DNA of 64,000 bases, taken from Pilaira anomala. Taxonomy: Eukaryota > Mucoromycota > Mucoromycetes > Mucorales > Mucoraceae. The position numbers were made by a program, and so were the translations under genes. The notes beneath the pieces were generated by a model. That model saw nothing but the letters and a program-made list of their open reading frames with translations. It was not told the origin of the DNA and did not search any database. Location: NCBI GenBank assembly GCA_025716855.1, contig JAIXMQ010000019.1, positions 186,001 through 250,000 of the forward strand, given 5' to 3'. Position 1 is the first letter of the stretch. Every line of letters begins with the position of its first letter. This document shows, piece after piece, positions 23,752-35,234 of this stretch.

Positions 23752-26700
23752 TTAAGCAACAGGACTGTAAAATCCAACAGAGCTCCAATGACTTAAAAAT
23801 TTGTTAAATAACTTAGCATCAAGGACAGGAGACTTTGAAATAAGAGGTGTCAGAGCACTTGTCTTTTTTGTTTCCCAGGTAGGCATTTTGAACGATCCTT
23901 TAAAGCTATCCTCATAGAAACTCATAAGTTTGAAGGCTGGATTGGTATCATTTTTAGATAGTGTGTCGACCCATTCTGAGGAAGAGACAACGTCAAATGT
24001 CATGCCTGTGTCTTTCATAGCTTGGAGTACATCTCTCCAATTGATTATATGAGGATTAACAATGTTATAAACAGATTGATCTACATCAGCAGGCAAGTAG
24101 GCAGTACGGATCATAATATCAGCAATTGACTTGGCGGCATAATCAAGTGTAATCCAATCAATAGTTGTATCTAAGTCAGGCATTTTATGCATAGTGGCTC
24201 CACCACCTATAAACATCAAAGGATACTGCTCGTGAACATTCCACACACCATTGATTGAATCACCACAAACTTGTCCGAGACGTTCAATATAACAGGGAAA
24301 GTTCTTTTGAGTTGTCAAATAATTGAATAAGATTTCGACAATAAACTTGGAATGAGCATAGCCCATAGGCATAGCAATATGGGAATCAAGAGGTAATGGC
24401 TCTTCTGAAACTGTCTCTCCATAAGCGGCACTAGCAGAAACACTTGAGATGAAATGAACATGCATAGGATTGACCTTACGATATGCAAACTTTAACAAGT
24501 TATAGAATGGCGCAATACATTCTTTGTCATAATGATCCACCGGCATATTAAAGTCTAATAACCAAGCACAATGTTGAACAATAGTAATTTCATTTTTGAG
24601 CTCGAAATACTTTTCATCATTGAATCCAAGAAAAGGTTCATTAAAACGCATGGGTAATACTTCAACGCGGCCATCTTTTAAAAGAGAGGTATCAAGAAAT
24701 CGTGATTCAAAAGCATTAATCAAGCGATTCATCAATTGATCAGGATCACCACGAATCATTGCATATACCTTCTTGACAGAGGAATCTAGCAATAAGTCAC
24801 GTAACATGAAGGAACCCAAGGAACCGGTTACACCCGTCAACATAATAACTTTATCTTGTTCTTTATTATACATGTTGGTAGCTTCAGCAAAGTCATTTTC
24901 GGCTTTAATAACATACTCCAAGGCTAATTGTTGAGTTTCTTGATATCTTCTTTCAATTATTTTTTCAGAATCTTCTTCTTTCTTACCCATAAGGACCTTG
25001 CACATTGAAGAGATACTAGGGTTCTGAAAAATAAAGTTTTGAGGGACCTTTTCAAAATGCTCGGCTATATAGTTACGAAGTTGAATTGAAGTAACTGAAG
25101 TAAGGCCATGATCAAATAAAGATTGCGAACGATTGTTAAAAGTAGATTCGGAAAGATGAAGAACTTTGGAAGCACAGGTTACCAAAAAATCTTCTGTTTT
25201 CTTTTCGGTCCAGTTACCATTATTGTCTTGATTCGACTTTTCATTTTTAGGTCCTTCCAAGAAATCCTTGTAAAGTTTTTCAACTACATCTTTATAGAGA
25301 AGTTCAGCCTTCTTTCGCATGACGGTACCTTTATCAGTTGAAGGTAAGCTTTGGTTCAATGGCAATACCTTAACCATCTCAGAAAGAAGAATACTATGAC
25401 TAGGGCATTCTTCGTTTGCACTAGCAACGGCCTTATTGACTTCTAAAATAATTTCTTCTGGAGTAAAACGTATAGCTGATTCCATATCAATTTCGATAAG
25501 AGCAGAGGTACATTGACGATCTTGACCAAGCACAGCAGCTTGTTTGACAACAGGGCTCATACGAAGAGTAGATTCCATTGGAACAGGGTTTGTTTTCTCA
25601 CCATTCAACATCACAAGAGTATCATCACGACGACCAACATAAGTATAATAACCAGGATGTTCGGGATTTACTTTGAACAAGTCATTGGTATCATAACCTC
25701 CATCTGCACGATTGCAAACACCGGCGGCTAATGTAGGAGAATCACCACGAATATATAAATGTACAATTTCAGGATTCTTTTCATCATCTACTTCAAAGAT
25801 ACAATAAGGGTTTCCGGAAAGATCGTGATGACAAGGCGAAAGCGAATGGTAATTGCGACTATTTAAGCTAAGATCGGAGACCATACCAACACCTATTTCA
25901 GTGGTACCGTATATATTTTTAACGTTAAGGCCATGATCAAGAAGCCATTCACCTGCTTCCTTCTTAAGAGAGGCGCCACCATACAATGCAAATTTGAGAC
26001 GTTTTACAGTAGAATAATCATTCTTTTCTTTAATATGAGGGATCATTTGTTCATAAACATATGGAGAAGAAACCATGGCAGTACATTTATTGTACTCTAA
26101 TGCTTGATAGATTTCGTTTTGAGAAGCTGGAAGCTTTTCCAAAAAGACAGATGAAGCACCGATAGAGATGATACTAAGAACAGTAAATACACCAAGGAGA
26201 TGGAAACTATTATAAAAAATATAGATGACAATTAACAAATTATTATTATTATTACTTTTTTTTGAAAAAAAAAGTACTTACAGTGGACCACCACTAAGGA
26301 ATATATCACTATCATCAATTTTAATTGAACCTTCTTTTGCATTATTGATATGAAAGGTATTAACTAAATTAAAAATGTATCTGTTACTGAGATAGATGGG
26401 CTTGGGAAAAGCAGTAGAGCCAGATGAATGAATAATCAAAGCATTTTTTTCAATATCTTGATCCGAAACACTAGTATCGAGCAAGACTTCGTGGTCAAGA
26501 TTGAGAGGATCTGATAAAAGAGTATCGATATCAAGCTCTGGTTCAATTAGGATTATATTTACATTGGGCACTTGGGAAGCAGATGCCTTGGCAATGTCTT
26601 CATACTTTTTACTAGCAATTAGGAGTTCAGATTGAGTTTTTTGCAGTAAGCTAATACAAGCAGCCTCGGAGTTGCGGGGAGAAATAGCCATCATAGTGAC

Positions 26701-27000
26701 GCGTAACTTCATCAAGGCCAACATGACAATAAGGTAATATCCATTGTGATCACCAATAAAAGAAACAACACCAAAATTCTTGGCTTCTTTGGACCACTTA
26801 CAAGCAAGATTGGTAGAAAGAAGATCAATTTGGGCATATGTTAAGCTCTTGAAGCCATCTTGAGTGTGGTAATGAATGCAATTTTTATCAGCGTTTACTT
26901 TGCATTGATAATTAATAAAGTTTATAAATGATTTAAAGCGGTTGATAACGGATACCGTATTGGTAAAGTCAATATCTTTAGAGAAAGTGAATAAATCCAT
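23752..27000 (-). CDS. NRPS-like carboxylate reductase (adenylation-carrier-thioester reductase)
   Basis: Two exons (27000-26282 and 26206-23752) encode 1057 aa. An AMP-binding domain comes first: the phosphate loop is IIHSSGSTAFPKP (about 190-202), then PLFHLLGVF across the intron, YGTTEIG (about 339-345) and YVGRRDDTLVMLNGEKTNP. A carrier domain follows, with the phosphopantetheine Ser in LFDHGLTSVTSIQL (about 610). The C-terminus is an NAD(P)-binding thioester reductase: Rossmann motif LTGVTGSLGSFML (about 698) and active-site YAHSK (about 856-860). Together these activate a carboxylic acid, load it on the carrier and release it reductively as an aldehyde or alcohol. No condensation domain is present, so it is not a peptide synthetase. 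It is not clearly Lys2, and the substrate cannot be read from the sequence. No tailoring-enzyme neighbours indicate a gene cluster. Confidence 0.88.
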
Positions 27001-28069
27001 ATTTAAAAAAAAATGATAAAATGTGTGAAGATGAAGTAATGATAGAAATTGTCTGTCATTTTGTTTGCGTATTTATACAATTTTTTATTCTCCTGAAAAA
27101 GCTAATATAACATCTTCAGTTTAATTTCCAACCTTGTTAAAATGGATAAATATATTATCAATTTGAGTTCATGCAGTGGATCTTCTACTTCTTTTGTATG
27201 CATACTATATTGTTTATTTCTTCTTAATTATTAGCCGGCAAATCAGTTTATTACATGCAGGCCGTCATAAGATTAGTAAATATTTTCTGCGATTCTGGTG
27301 ATAATTCTACCGTAAATAATGATGGTACGGAGAAAGTTTTGATTTTGTTATAGACTAGTTTTTTTAAAAGATGGATAAAAATTATACTGCTATATCAATA
27401 TATCAAACACATTCTACTTTATCTTGACTAATAAATTTATGATGATAAAATACACTTTCTATAATGGATGACACAGTTGGGCTGTGTAGTTTATCATTAA
27501 TTGATATGTCTGTCTTAAGTCAAAAGAATTGAATTCGAATTTTCAAAGTGTTTAACTATACATTCATATGAGATATAGTTTTTCCTTCGAGCCGAAGTCT
27601 ATATTAATTTGTGTTACTGTGATGAGTATAGAATCGATTGATGAGTTTGAAGTCAAGCACGTATAGCAAAGAGAATGTAAACATATCTGAGATAAAGTTA
27701 GATATCCCAATAGGAAGATAATAGTCATATTGATGATGTGGAGAGATCTGACATAAGTATTTGCTACTGAGGTTAAATAATAAATTAAATTTACTGTTTT
27801 AGTATATTTAACACTAAAAGAGTATAGACACTAAAACACAGATATGATGTAAACGCATTTGAATTTAATTTTAAAAATGATCAAATACTGCATTCTTGGT
27901 ATTATATGTATTAGATATAAAACACAATCATTAGAATAGAGATAGTCTTTTCAGATCTTTTATAATGTACTTTTTGCACTTGCAAACAGTCAAAGTATTT
28001 TATTGCTTCTTACATATCTTTATTTAATTTTTTTTAAATAGAAGCGAAGAAGCGAAGAAGCGAAGAAGC
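27001..28069. other. Intergenic region with an 8-bp tandem repeat at its end
   Basis: No gene is supported. Near the right end, 28039-28067, the unit GAAGCGAA is repeated about 3.6 times. The left part is the upstream region of the reductase gene. Confidence 0.45.
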
Positions 28070-28211
28070 AATTTATATCCTTGATAATAATAATAAATGA
28101 CATACAAATTTATATGATTAAGCAGTTGCTGTTTCTTTAGTGCTTTTATTCCAGATTTATTATGAAAAAGAGAAAAGAACGAAATAACTAATGCACGAGA
28201 GAAAGGGAGAG
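28070..28211. repeat. Copy of the 3' flank of the four-CBS gene
   Basis: This stretch matches, in the same orientation and order, about 33675-33860: GAAGAA-CAAT, AGCAGTTGCTGT (AGCAGTTACTGT), TTATTCCAGATTTATTAT (TTATTCCAAATTTATTAT), ATGAAAAAGAGAAAAGAA and the GAGA-rich run. At 33.8 kb this DNA leads into the stop codon of the four-CBS gene; here it is interrupted by repeat element copy 2. It is probably an old duplication. Confidence 0.6.
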
Positions 28212-30042
28212 AAAAGTGTACGGTAAAAATTAAACATCATACATCTATTTTTTACATCATATCCCCCAGTTTTTTTTCTTTTTTAAAGAAAGAGCTCTTT
28301 CGATACTGATATTGCATTACCGTAGCAAATTTCTAAGCTTCGTTACGTGTTTACTGATCTTGGTTAGTCGTTTTGATAAAAAAAAAAAGGATGTATTATC
28401 GCCAAAGTTGTTGCTACAGCGGGAAAAGTTTTGGCCAATCAAATCATCGGAAAAGGGAGGAAAAGTGTATTTTTAGGCAAAAATCAGCAGGTCCCGACCT
28501 TTGGATTTTTTCAAGATTCAGAAATATCCATACATCTTTACATTAAAAAGGTTTTAAAGCTTGGCTTTTTATCAATATATGTAAAATTTGACGCTCTTTT
28601 TAATGATGTAAAAAGCAAAGTAAAATAGTAACAAATATTTATAGGTATTATGAAAAAACAATATACAGTTTTTGTTAGGGCAAGTATATTTTCTACATAA
28701 AAAATAATAATTCTAAATCAATAGAAAGATGAGCCTTTAAATTTTGCATCGATTGTATATTATACTGTATAATAGAATAGGTGAAATAAAAGACTTTAAT
28801 TTGAAAAGAAAGAAATTTGGACCCAAATCTCAATTTTTAGGTCCAAAAACAGGAAAAAAACCAAATCAGGATACAGACGTATTTTGTTAGACAATGTTAT
28901 ATTCCAAAGATGTAGAATTTAAAAACTAAGATTTCTATGCATTTAGATTTATTATCTTGTATATAAAAAATATACATGTCCTAATAGAAGCTGTGCTTTC
29001 TCGCAATAACTATTAAACTTTATAATTATACTACTTTGATTTTTACATCAAGCAAAAGAGCGTCAAATTCTACCTTAGACATCAATAAAAAGTTAAACTT
29101 TAAAACCATTTAAATACAAAGATATATCTGCATTTCTAATTTTTAATTTTTTTTAAGCTGTGAAAAAATTCCATTTTTTAGAAAAATTTGCTAGTCCCCC
29201 CCTATGGATTTTTTCAAAAATCAGAAAGGTAGATATATCTTTACATTAAAATGGGTTTAACGCTTGTTCTTTTAACGGTAAATACAGAATTTTGCACTCT
29301 TTCTAATGATGTAAAAATCAAAGCTAAGTAATAATAATAATTTATGTTTATTGTCAGAAAACGAAATAAAGTTTTTATTAGGACAAGTATATTTTCTGTT
29401 TCCAATAATATAAATCAAATCATATAGAAAAATGCGCCTTTAAATTCTGCACTTTTTGTATATCATATTGTTTAATAAAATAATTGATATAGAGAGACCT
29501 TACTTTGACAAAAAGATATTTTTTGTCAAAATTTTGATTTCTGGGACTGAAAAACGAGGTGTATGTAGACCATGCTACATGCACTCTCCATCTGTAGTGC
29601 ATGTAAGGAAAACAGTTTTTGTTAAAAAAAGTATATTTTTTACATATAAAAAAAAATATCTTTATATACAATCATTTGCCCATATAAATTTAGAATTTTT
29701 TGGATATAGTATTGTATAATAAAATAGTTAATATTGAAGGACTTTACTTTGACATGAAAGGTTTTCTGGGCTTAAATATGTGGTGTGTATAGGTTTTATG
29801 AGGCGCGCTTATTAGCTTATTTTTGCCTAAAAATATATTTTCCTCCCCTTTTCCGATGATTTGATTGGCTCAAAAATTTTCTCGCTACAACAAAAAAATC
29901 ATGTCTACAATGCCTCGTTATTCTTTAATTAAGGTTAGTAAACACACATAGTGTAGCGTAGGGATTTACTATCGTAATAGAATGGTAGTATCAAAAGGTC
30001 TCTTCCTTTAAATTTTTTTTTTTACCATAAATTAAAAGTGAG
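28212..30042. mobile_element. Inverted-repeat element copy 2 (about 1.8 kb, MULE-like, non-coding)
   Basis: The body is about 28221-30033. Left-end blocks TTAAACATCATACATC, GTGTTTACTGATCTTGGTTAG, GCCAATCAAATCATCGGAAAAG and TTTTTAGGCAAAAATCAG recur inverted on the right (GCCTAAAAATATATTTTCC, GATGATTTGATTGGCT, GGTTAGTAAACAC, ATTACTATCGTAATAGAATGGTAG). Possible target duplication AAAAGTGTA / AAAAGTGAG matches at 7 of 9 positions. The interior is closely similar to copy 1 over most of its length, including GACCATGCTACATGCACTCTCC and the block AGGTCCAAAAACAGG. No transposase frame is present; the short frame at 29456-29719 has a counterpart in copy 1 but no recognisable domain. Confidence 0.8.
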
Positions 30043-31195
30043 AGAGGCAGATTTAATTATCAAGAATTATATTACTTTGGCATTGACCGCCAAAAGTTTT
30101 AATGCAATTGCATAGTTATTTAAACTGATATGGCTGCTTTATTTTTGCTTAAGCAAAATGGCATATCCTCAAGGATAAAGAAAATTAACAATTATAGCAA
30201 TGTACATAACTAGTGAATGGTGTTTATAAAATCTAGTGAATGATATTGAAAGATTTATATGTATATATATATATATATATATTACAAATGAACTCGAGAA
30301 ACACTCTGAAATAAAATGGCAAAATGTGGTTTATTTTACATTTTTTTTAGGAACTAATGATAACTAACGATATTGGAAGAAAATTCCGTTCAAAGACAAA
30401 ACAAATGATTTATGATTATACACAGAATAAAAATACAGAATAAAAAAATGAAATCTAGTAACATAAATAGTTTGAATAAAAGAACCAACTTGCATTTAAT
30501 TGAAAATACTAGAAAAGAAAAAGAGTGATATTAATACACAAAGGATTAAATTAACAATTTTTTTATAAATAAGCAAGTTATACTGTACAGTAAAATCACG
30601 GATGACTTTTATCCGGATTTATAAAAAGTATAACAAGGCACATTGTCACGTGAATAAGGTTTTTTATAACTTTTGCATGAAATACACCATTACATCAATT
30701 TTTTTTTTCACATGGCATACAGACAGGTTTTTTTCTCATACGCCAGACAAACAGGGGGTTTTTTTTTCTCATACGCCAGACAAACAGGGGGGGGGGGGTT
30801 TCATTATAAATAATCTTTTTTTTTATTTTGTTTTTTTCTTTCACTTTCTTCTTTTTATATATTCCAAAATGAATCTTCCTTCCTTACCGCTACAGTTTTT
30901 AATCTCTTCTTTTGCCACACTCCTTGCCTAGAGAAGATAATGTTCCAAGGGAAAAAAGACCTGCATAAAACATATTGTTATCAATAGTAAGTCTAATAAT
31001 TTTATCAAAAAATAAAAATGATTCATTTTGTCTAATAAATCTCAAATAGAAAATGATCCTTTTTTCTTATGATGCCTTTTTTTTTAACAACATAAGTTGT
31101 TCAGCAACTATATTTACAAGCAATAAGGTATGCAAATAAGATCAGAGCACAAAATGTCAGTACTATAACTAATCAGTTTTGTTTAGAAGTACTCT
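30043..31195. other. Accessory DNA: (TA)n run and a short duplicated motif, no gene
   Basis: A TA dinucleotide run lies at about 30259-30281. At about 30726-30790 the string CTCATACGCCAGACAAACAGG occurs twice in tandem, separated by T runs and followed by a G run. The open frame across it (30602-30931) is largely poly-Phe from T runs and is unlikely to be a gene. A CACGTG site is at about 30646. Confidence 0.5.
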
Positions 31196-31970
31196 GAATA
31201 CCTTGAGAGAATCTGTCGGGATTGCATCGCACCTTGATAGTAAGATTCCTGGAATCTGTCCCAAGTGAAAGTGCTGGAAAGTACGAGTTGCATTGCACTC
31301 GTATGGACCTTCATTATTAGCGCTGGTTTTTCATCAAGATTATGATGCTCTACTACTTGTTTGAAATCTGAATACCTTGAGGGATTCTATTGGGATTGCA
31401 TCGCGTCTTGATAGTAAGATTCTTAGAATCTGTCCCAAGTGAAAGTGCTGGAAAGTATGAGTTGCATTGCACTCGTATGGACCTTCATTATTAGCGCTGG
31501 TTTTTCATCAAGATTATGATGCTCTACTACTTGTTTGAAATCTGAATACCTTGAGGGATTATATTGGGATTGCATCGCACCTTGATAGTAAGATTCCTAG
31601 AATCTGTCCCAAGTGAAAGTGCTGGAAAGTATGAGTTGCATTGCACTCGTATGGACCTTCATTATTAGCGCTGGTTTTTCATCAAGATTATGATGCTCTA
31701 TTACTTGTTTGAAATCTGAATACCTTGAGGGATTCTATTGGGATTGCATCGCACCTTGATAGTAAGATTCCTAGAATCTGTCCCAAGTGAAAGTGCTGGA
31801 AAGTATGAGTTGCATTGCACTCGTATGGACCTTCATTATTAGCGCTGGTTTTTCATCAAGATTATATGATGCTCTACTACTTGTTTGAAATCTGAATACC
31901 TTGAGGGATTCTATTGGGATTGCATCGCACCTTGATAGTAATATTCTTGGAATTAGCCCCAAGTCCTGGT
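31196..31970. repeat. Tandem repeat, about 174-bp unit, 4.4 copies
   Basis: Units begin with GAATACCTTGAG at 31196, 31371, 31544, 31718 and 31894, giving periods of 175, 173, 174 and 176 bp. The last copy is partial. Internal marks in each unit are GATTGCATCGCACCTTGATAG, the small palindrome AGATTCCTAGAATCT, GAGTTGCATTGCACTCGTATGG and GGTTTTTCATCAAGATTATG. Copies differ at only a few positions, so the array is young or homogenised. Unit lengths are not all multiples of three, which argues against a protein repeat. Confidence 0.9.
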
Positions 31971-32516
31971 TTTACCCGCAAAATCTGTACTTTATCGGCC
32001 CTAGTTTTACCTGCAAATTAGATATTTCATGACATTATTTTACCTGCAAATCTGCTAGATCTCAGTAGCTATTGGCTTTTCAATTGTATATTGCTTCATA
32101 TCATTGGTCTTTATCTTATTTCAAAATGACGTTCATAATAAAGGCGCTATTGCTATTGGTATAATATACCACTTTAAATAGCTTTTTATATATTGATTTT
32201 GTTTAAAAATCGATCTTTATTCATTGATTTTTTTTTAAAAAAAAAAGCTATTGGCATACTGCCATATTATTACTTAAAACAGATACATCATCTGAAATTC
32301 TTTCCTAAAAGAGATAAAAAGTCTTTGGGTGTGATAGCCTAAACACTCCCTGTCGGGGGAAGAAATCAGTGATAACTGTTCGGGAAGGTTTATTGTTATT
32401 GTTACTGATATTGCTGTTGAAAAGCTATAGACTTAACAGAGCCAATTGTTAGGGAAGAGCAAATGTCATGAGAGCTAAAGCCTTGTAAACTTTCAATCAA
32501 TCCCAAAAAAAAAAGT
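31971..32516. other. Accessory DNA with a short dispersed motif, no gene
   Basis: The motif TTTTACC(T/C)GCAAA occurs three times between about 31972 and 32052, just after the tandem array. Further right is a moderately G-rich segment (CTCCCTGTCGGGGGAAG near 32347). No coding frame is supported. Confidence 0.4.
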
Positions 32517-33650
32517 TTTTTTTTTCTTTGTTACAGCGAAAAAACATTTGAGCCAATCAAATCATCGGAAAAGGGGGGGAAAAGTGAATTTTTAGGTAAA
32601 AATCAGCAGGTCCCGACCTTTAGATTTTTTCAAGTGTTTTAAATGTGGATATATCTCGGAATTATAAGAATTTTAGAGCAAAGATATTGAATGGTTTCTA
32701 ATATAAAATTTGACGCTCTTTCGAATGGTGTAAAAATCAAAGTAGAGTAATTATAAATATTAATGTTTATTGTGAAAAAGTCAAATTACGGTTTTTGTTA
32801 GGGCAGGTATATTTTTCATATCTAAAGTTACGAATCCAAATACACGAAAAAATGCGTCTTTAAATTTTGCATCGATTGTATATCATATTGTATATTAAAA
32901 TAATTGATTTAGGATGACTTTAATTTGACAAGAAAGAAAATTTTGTCCATATCTCGATTTTTTTTTCCATTTTAGGGGTAAAAAACGGGGCGTCCATAGG
33001 GGATTGTAGTGTATCTAGTCTACTTTCATAGTGTGTGTAACGTTTCACACTGCTTAAAGTCCTATGGACACCCCGTTTTTTCTTAGGCCTACAGAAATAT
33101 TGACAAAAATTTCATTCGTATCAAATTAAAGTCATTCTATATACCAGCTATTCTACTATGTGGTATGATATACAATCGATGCAAAATTTAAAGGCGCATC
33201 TTTAAATTTATTTAAATTTCTATGTTTAGTTGCGCAAAATATACCCACCTTAACAAAAACTGTCATTTGAGCTTCTCGTAACAACCATTAATCTTTATAA
33301 TTACTTCACTTTAATTATTTAAATCGTTAGAAAGAGCGTCAAATTCAACATTAACGAGCATTCAAAAACTAAGGTTCAAAGCGTTTGTGATGCAAAGATA
33401 TATCCACATTTGTAATTCTTGAATAAATCCAAAGGTCGCGGGATTAGGCTTATTTTTGCTTAAAAATATACATTTTCGACTTTTTTAGATGCGCAATTAG
33501 AAAAAAACACCTTGGCTAAATACATAACACCTTTTTCTTTATCAAAAAAAAACTAATTGAGGTCATTAAACACTAAGCGTAACTTAGAGGCATTACTAGC
33601 GTATCAAGAAATTGAGGTGGGTGACGTTTATTGGTACTCTTTATTTTGTT
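32517..33650. mobile_element. Inverted-repeat element copy 3 (about 1.1 kb foldback form)
   Basis: The copy is one large foldback. The left arm (about 32540-33005) begins GAGCCAATCAAATCATCGG and ends AAAAACGGGGCGTCCATAGG. The right arm (about 33058-33500) begins GTCCTATGGACACCCCGTTTTTTC and continues as the reverse complement of the left. The loop is about 50 bp. Outer right sequences CTTTATCAAAAA, GAGGTCATTAAACAC and GAGGTGGGTGACGTTTATTGG match the termini of copies 1 and 2. The matching outermost left sequence is missing, so this copy is truncated on the left. No coding frame. Confidence 0.75.
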
Positions 33651-33762
33651 CTATTTTTCAATAATAGATGCGAAGAAACAATCCATATCTTTGAAAATAT
33701 ACATATAAATATATATGAGCAGTTACTGTATTTTTAGTGTTATTATTCCAAATTTATTATAT

Positions 33763-33772
<10 letters not shown>

Positions 33773-33801
<29 letters not shown>
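33773..33801. repeat. (TA)n microsatellite
   Basis: An almost pure TA dinucleotide run in the 3' flank of the four-CBS gene. Confidence 0.8.
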
Positions 33802-33804
<3 letters not shown>

Positions 33805-33889
33805 TATTATATGGGTTTATGAAAAAGAGAAAAGAAAGAAATAATACATGAGAGAGAGAGAGAAGTGTAAAAATATTCAGGAATTATAT

Positions 33890-35234
33890 TCAGACTTTAA
33901 AAACAGCCATGCTTGCACGACGTTCATGAACTTCAACTCCAACCAGAGAAGCGAAAATACGAGTGATATCCGTTAAAGAAACAACACCAATAGCTTGATG
34001 ATTTTCATCTGTAACCCATACACGATGTGCTTTTGTTGCAAGTAATTTAGCAATAGTGAATCCCAATGAAGTTTTTTTATGAACATCGAATACAGGTAAA
34101 CGATCTTGTCCATCGATTATACCTTGTTGTGTTCTAATATGGCTTACAAATTGGAAGCAAGTTTTCCATAATAATCGATGACTATTGGCCTTCATGATAT
34201 GCTATAATACCGTTTAATATCTATATCACAACTAAATAAACTCCCCCCCCCCTTTTTTTTTTTTTTGTAAAAATTACCTTGACATCAGTCATACTAATAT
34301 TTCCCAATACAAATCTATCTGATCGAAGTACAGCAATAGATGATACACCTTGTGAACTCATTAATGATAAAGCATCCAGCACAGTTGCATCAGCATCAAT
34401 TCCTATTACTGGTTCATCACCAAGGTTTAATTGACCAATCTACATTGTATTGTTAATACTTTTTCCATGTAAAAACTAAGTAAAATGAAACTTACTGTCT
34501 TATTCATCACATCATCTAATGCAGGGAATTGTTTTCTATTTTCATAAAGATATCTTACAACGGTTGATTGTGACAAGATACCACTAATTTGACCATCAGG
34601 TTTTAAAATACTGACTGGAAGAATCACTAGAGTTAGAACCAATCAAATTAAAAATAGTAATACACATTACCTCGATGTGTTCCACAAGCAAATATTTCGA
34701 CTGCTGATATTAAGGTAGCTTCTTGTAAGATTGAATAAAATGGGTTTTTACGCGATAAATCTATATATGTAACAATTTTAGCTTTTTTTTTTCGGAGCAG
34801 CAACTGTTAATTAAAAACTTACCACTAGCTAATTCAACAGGTACTTTCTGACCTTCTAAAGCTCTACGTACAATATCCTTGATCTCAAGAGATTCTAAGT
34901 CGATTGAATCATTATCTTCCGTTTGTCCTGGGTTACGATGTAAAACCAAAAGGATATATGCAATCACATCTCCATAATCAAACATGCCAATATAATGTCC
35001 TTTTTCACCATTTGCATAGACTGGAGCAGATGAAATATTGCTGTCGACTAATATTTGACATGCTTCTTCTACGGATATACTTCCGTTACTATATAAAAGA
35101 GTATTTAGTTTAAAACAATAGATAAGATAATATATACATTACATTTCAATCACTTGTTGGTTTTGAACCAAGTCTGATGCTTTCACCATACTCCAATCTT
35201 TTGTTTCTGTTGTAATACCTTCTCTGTGTGCCAT
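33890..35234 (-). CDS. Four-CBS-domain regulatory protein (Sds23/AMPK-gamma-like)
   Basis: Six exons (35234-35143, 35088-34823, 34760-34671, 34626-34496, 34439-34278, 34201-33890) encode 350 aa. Four CBS repeats cover nearly the whole protein: VNGS-type start ISVEEACQILVDSNISSAPVY; a second around NPFYSILQEATLISAVEIFA and VSILKPDGQISGILSQSTVVRYL; a third in DADATVLDALSLMSSQGVSSIAVL; and a fourth in LATKAHRVWVTDENHQAIG, then VVSLTDITRIF. CBS pairs bind adenine nucleotides and work as energy sensors. The arrangement resembles fungal Sds23/Moc1, which inhibits PP2A-type phosphatase, and AMPK gamma; I cannot decide between them. The Ser-rich N-terminal extension of yeast Sds23 is absent. A decayed copy of its 3' flank is seen at 28070. 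Confidence 0.8.

Noticed and set aside
28039..28067. Possible CRISPR or regulatory array from GAAGCGAA repeats
   Set aside because: A simple 8-bp microsatellite without spacers, and this is a eukaryote.
30602..30931. 109-codon frame
   Set aside because: Much of it is poly-Phe and Gly from T and G runs and a tandem duplication; it has no family motif.
31771..31962. 63-codon minus-strand frame in the tandem array
   Set aside because: It is a product of the 174-bp repeat; unit lengths of 173, 175 and 176 break the frame between units.
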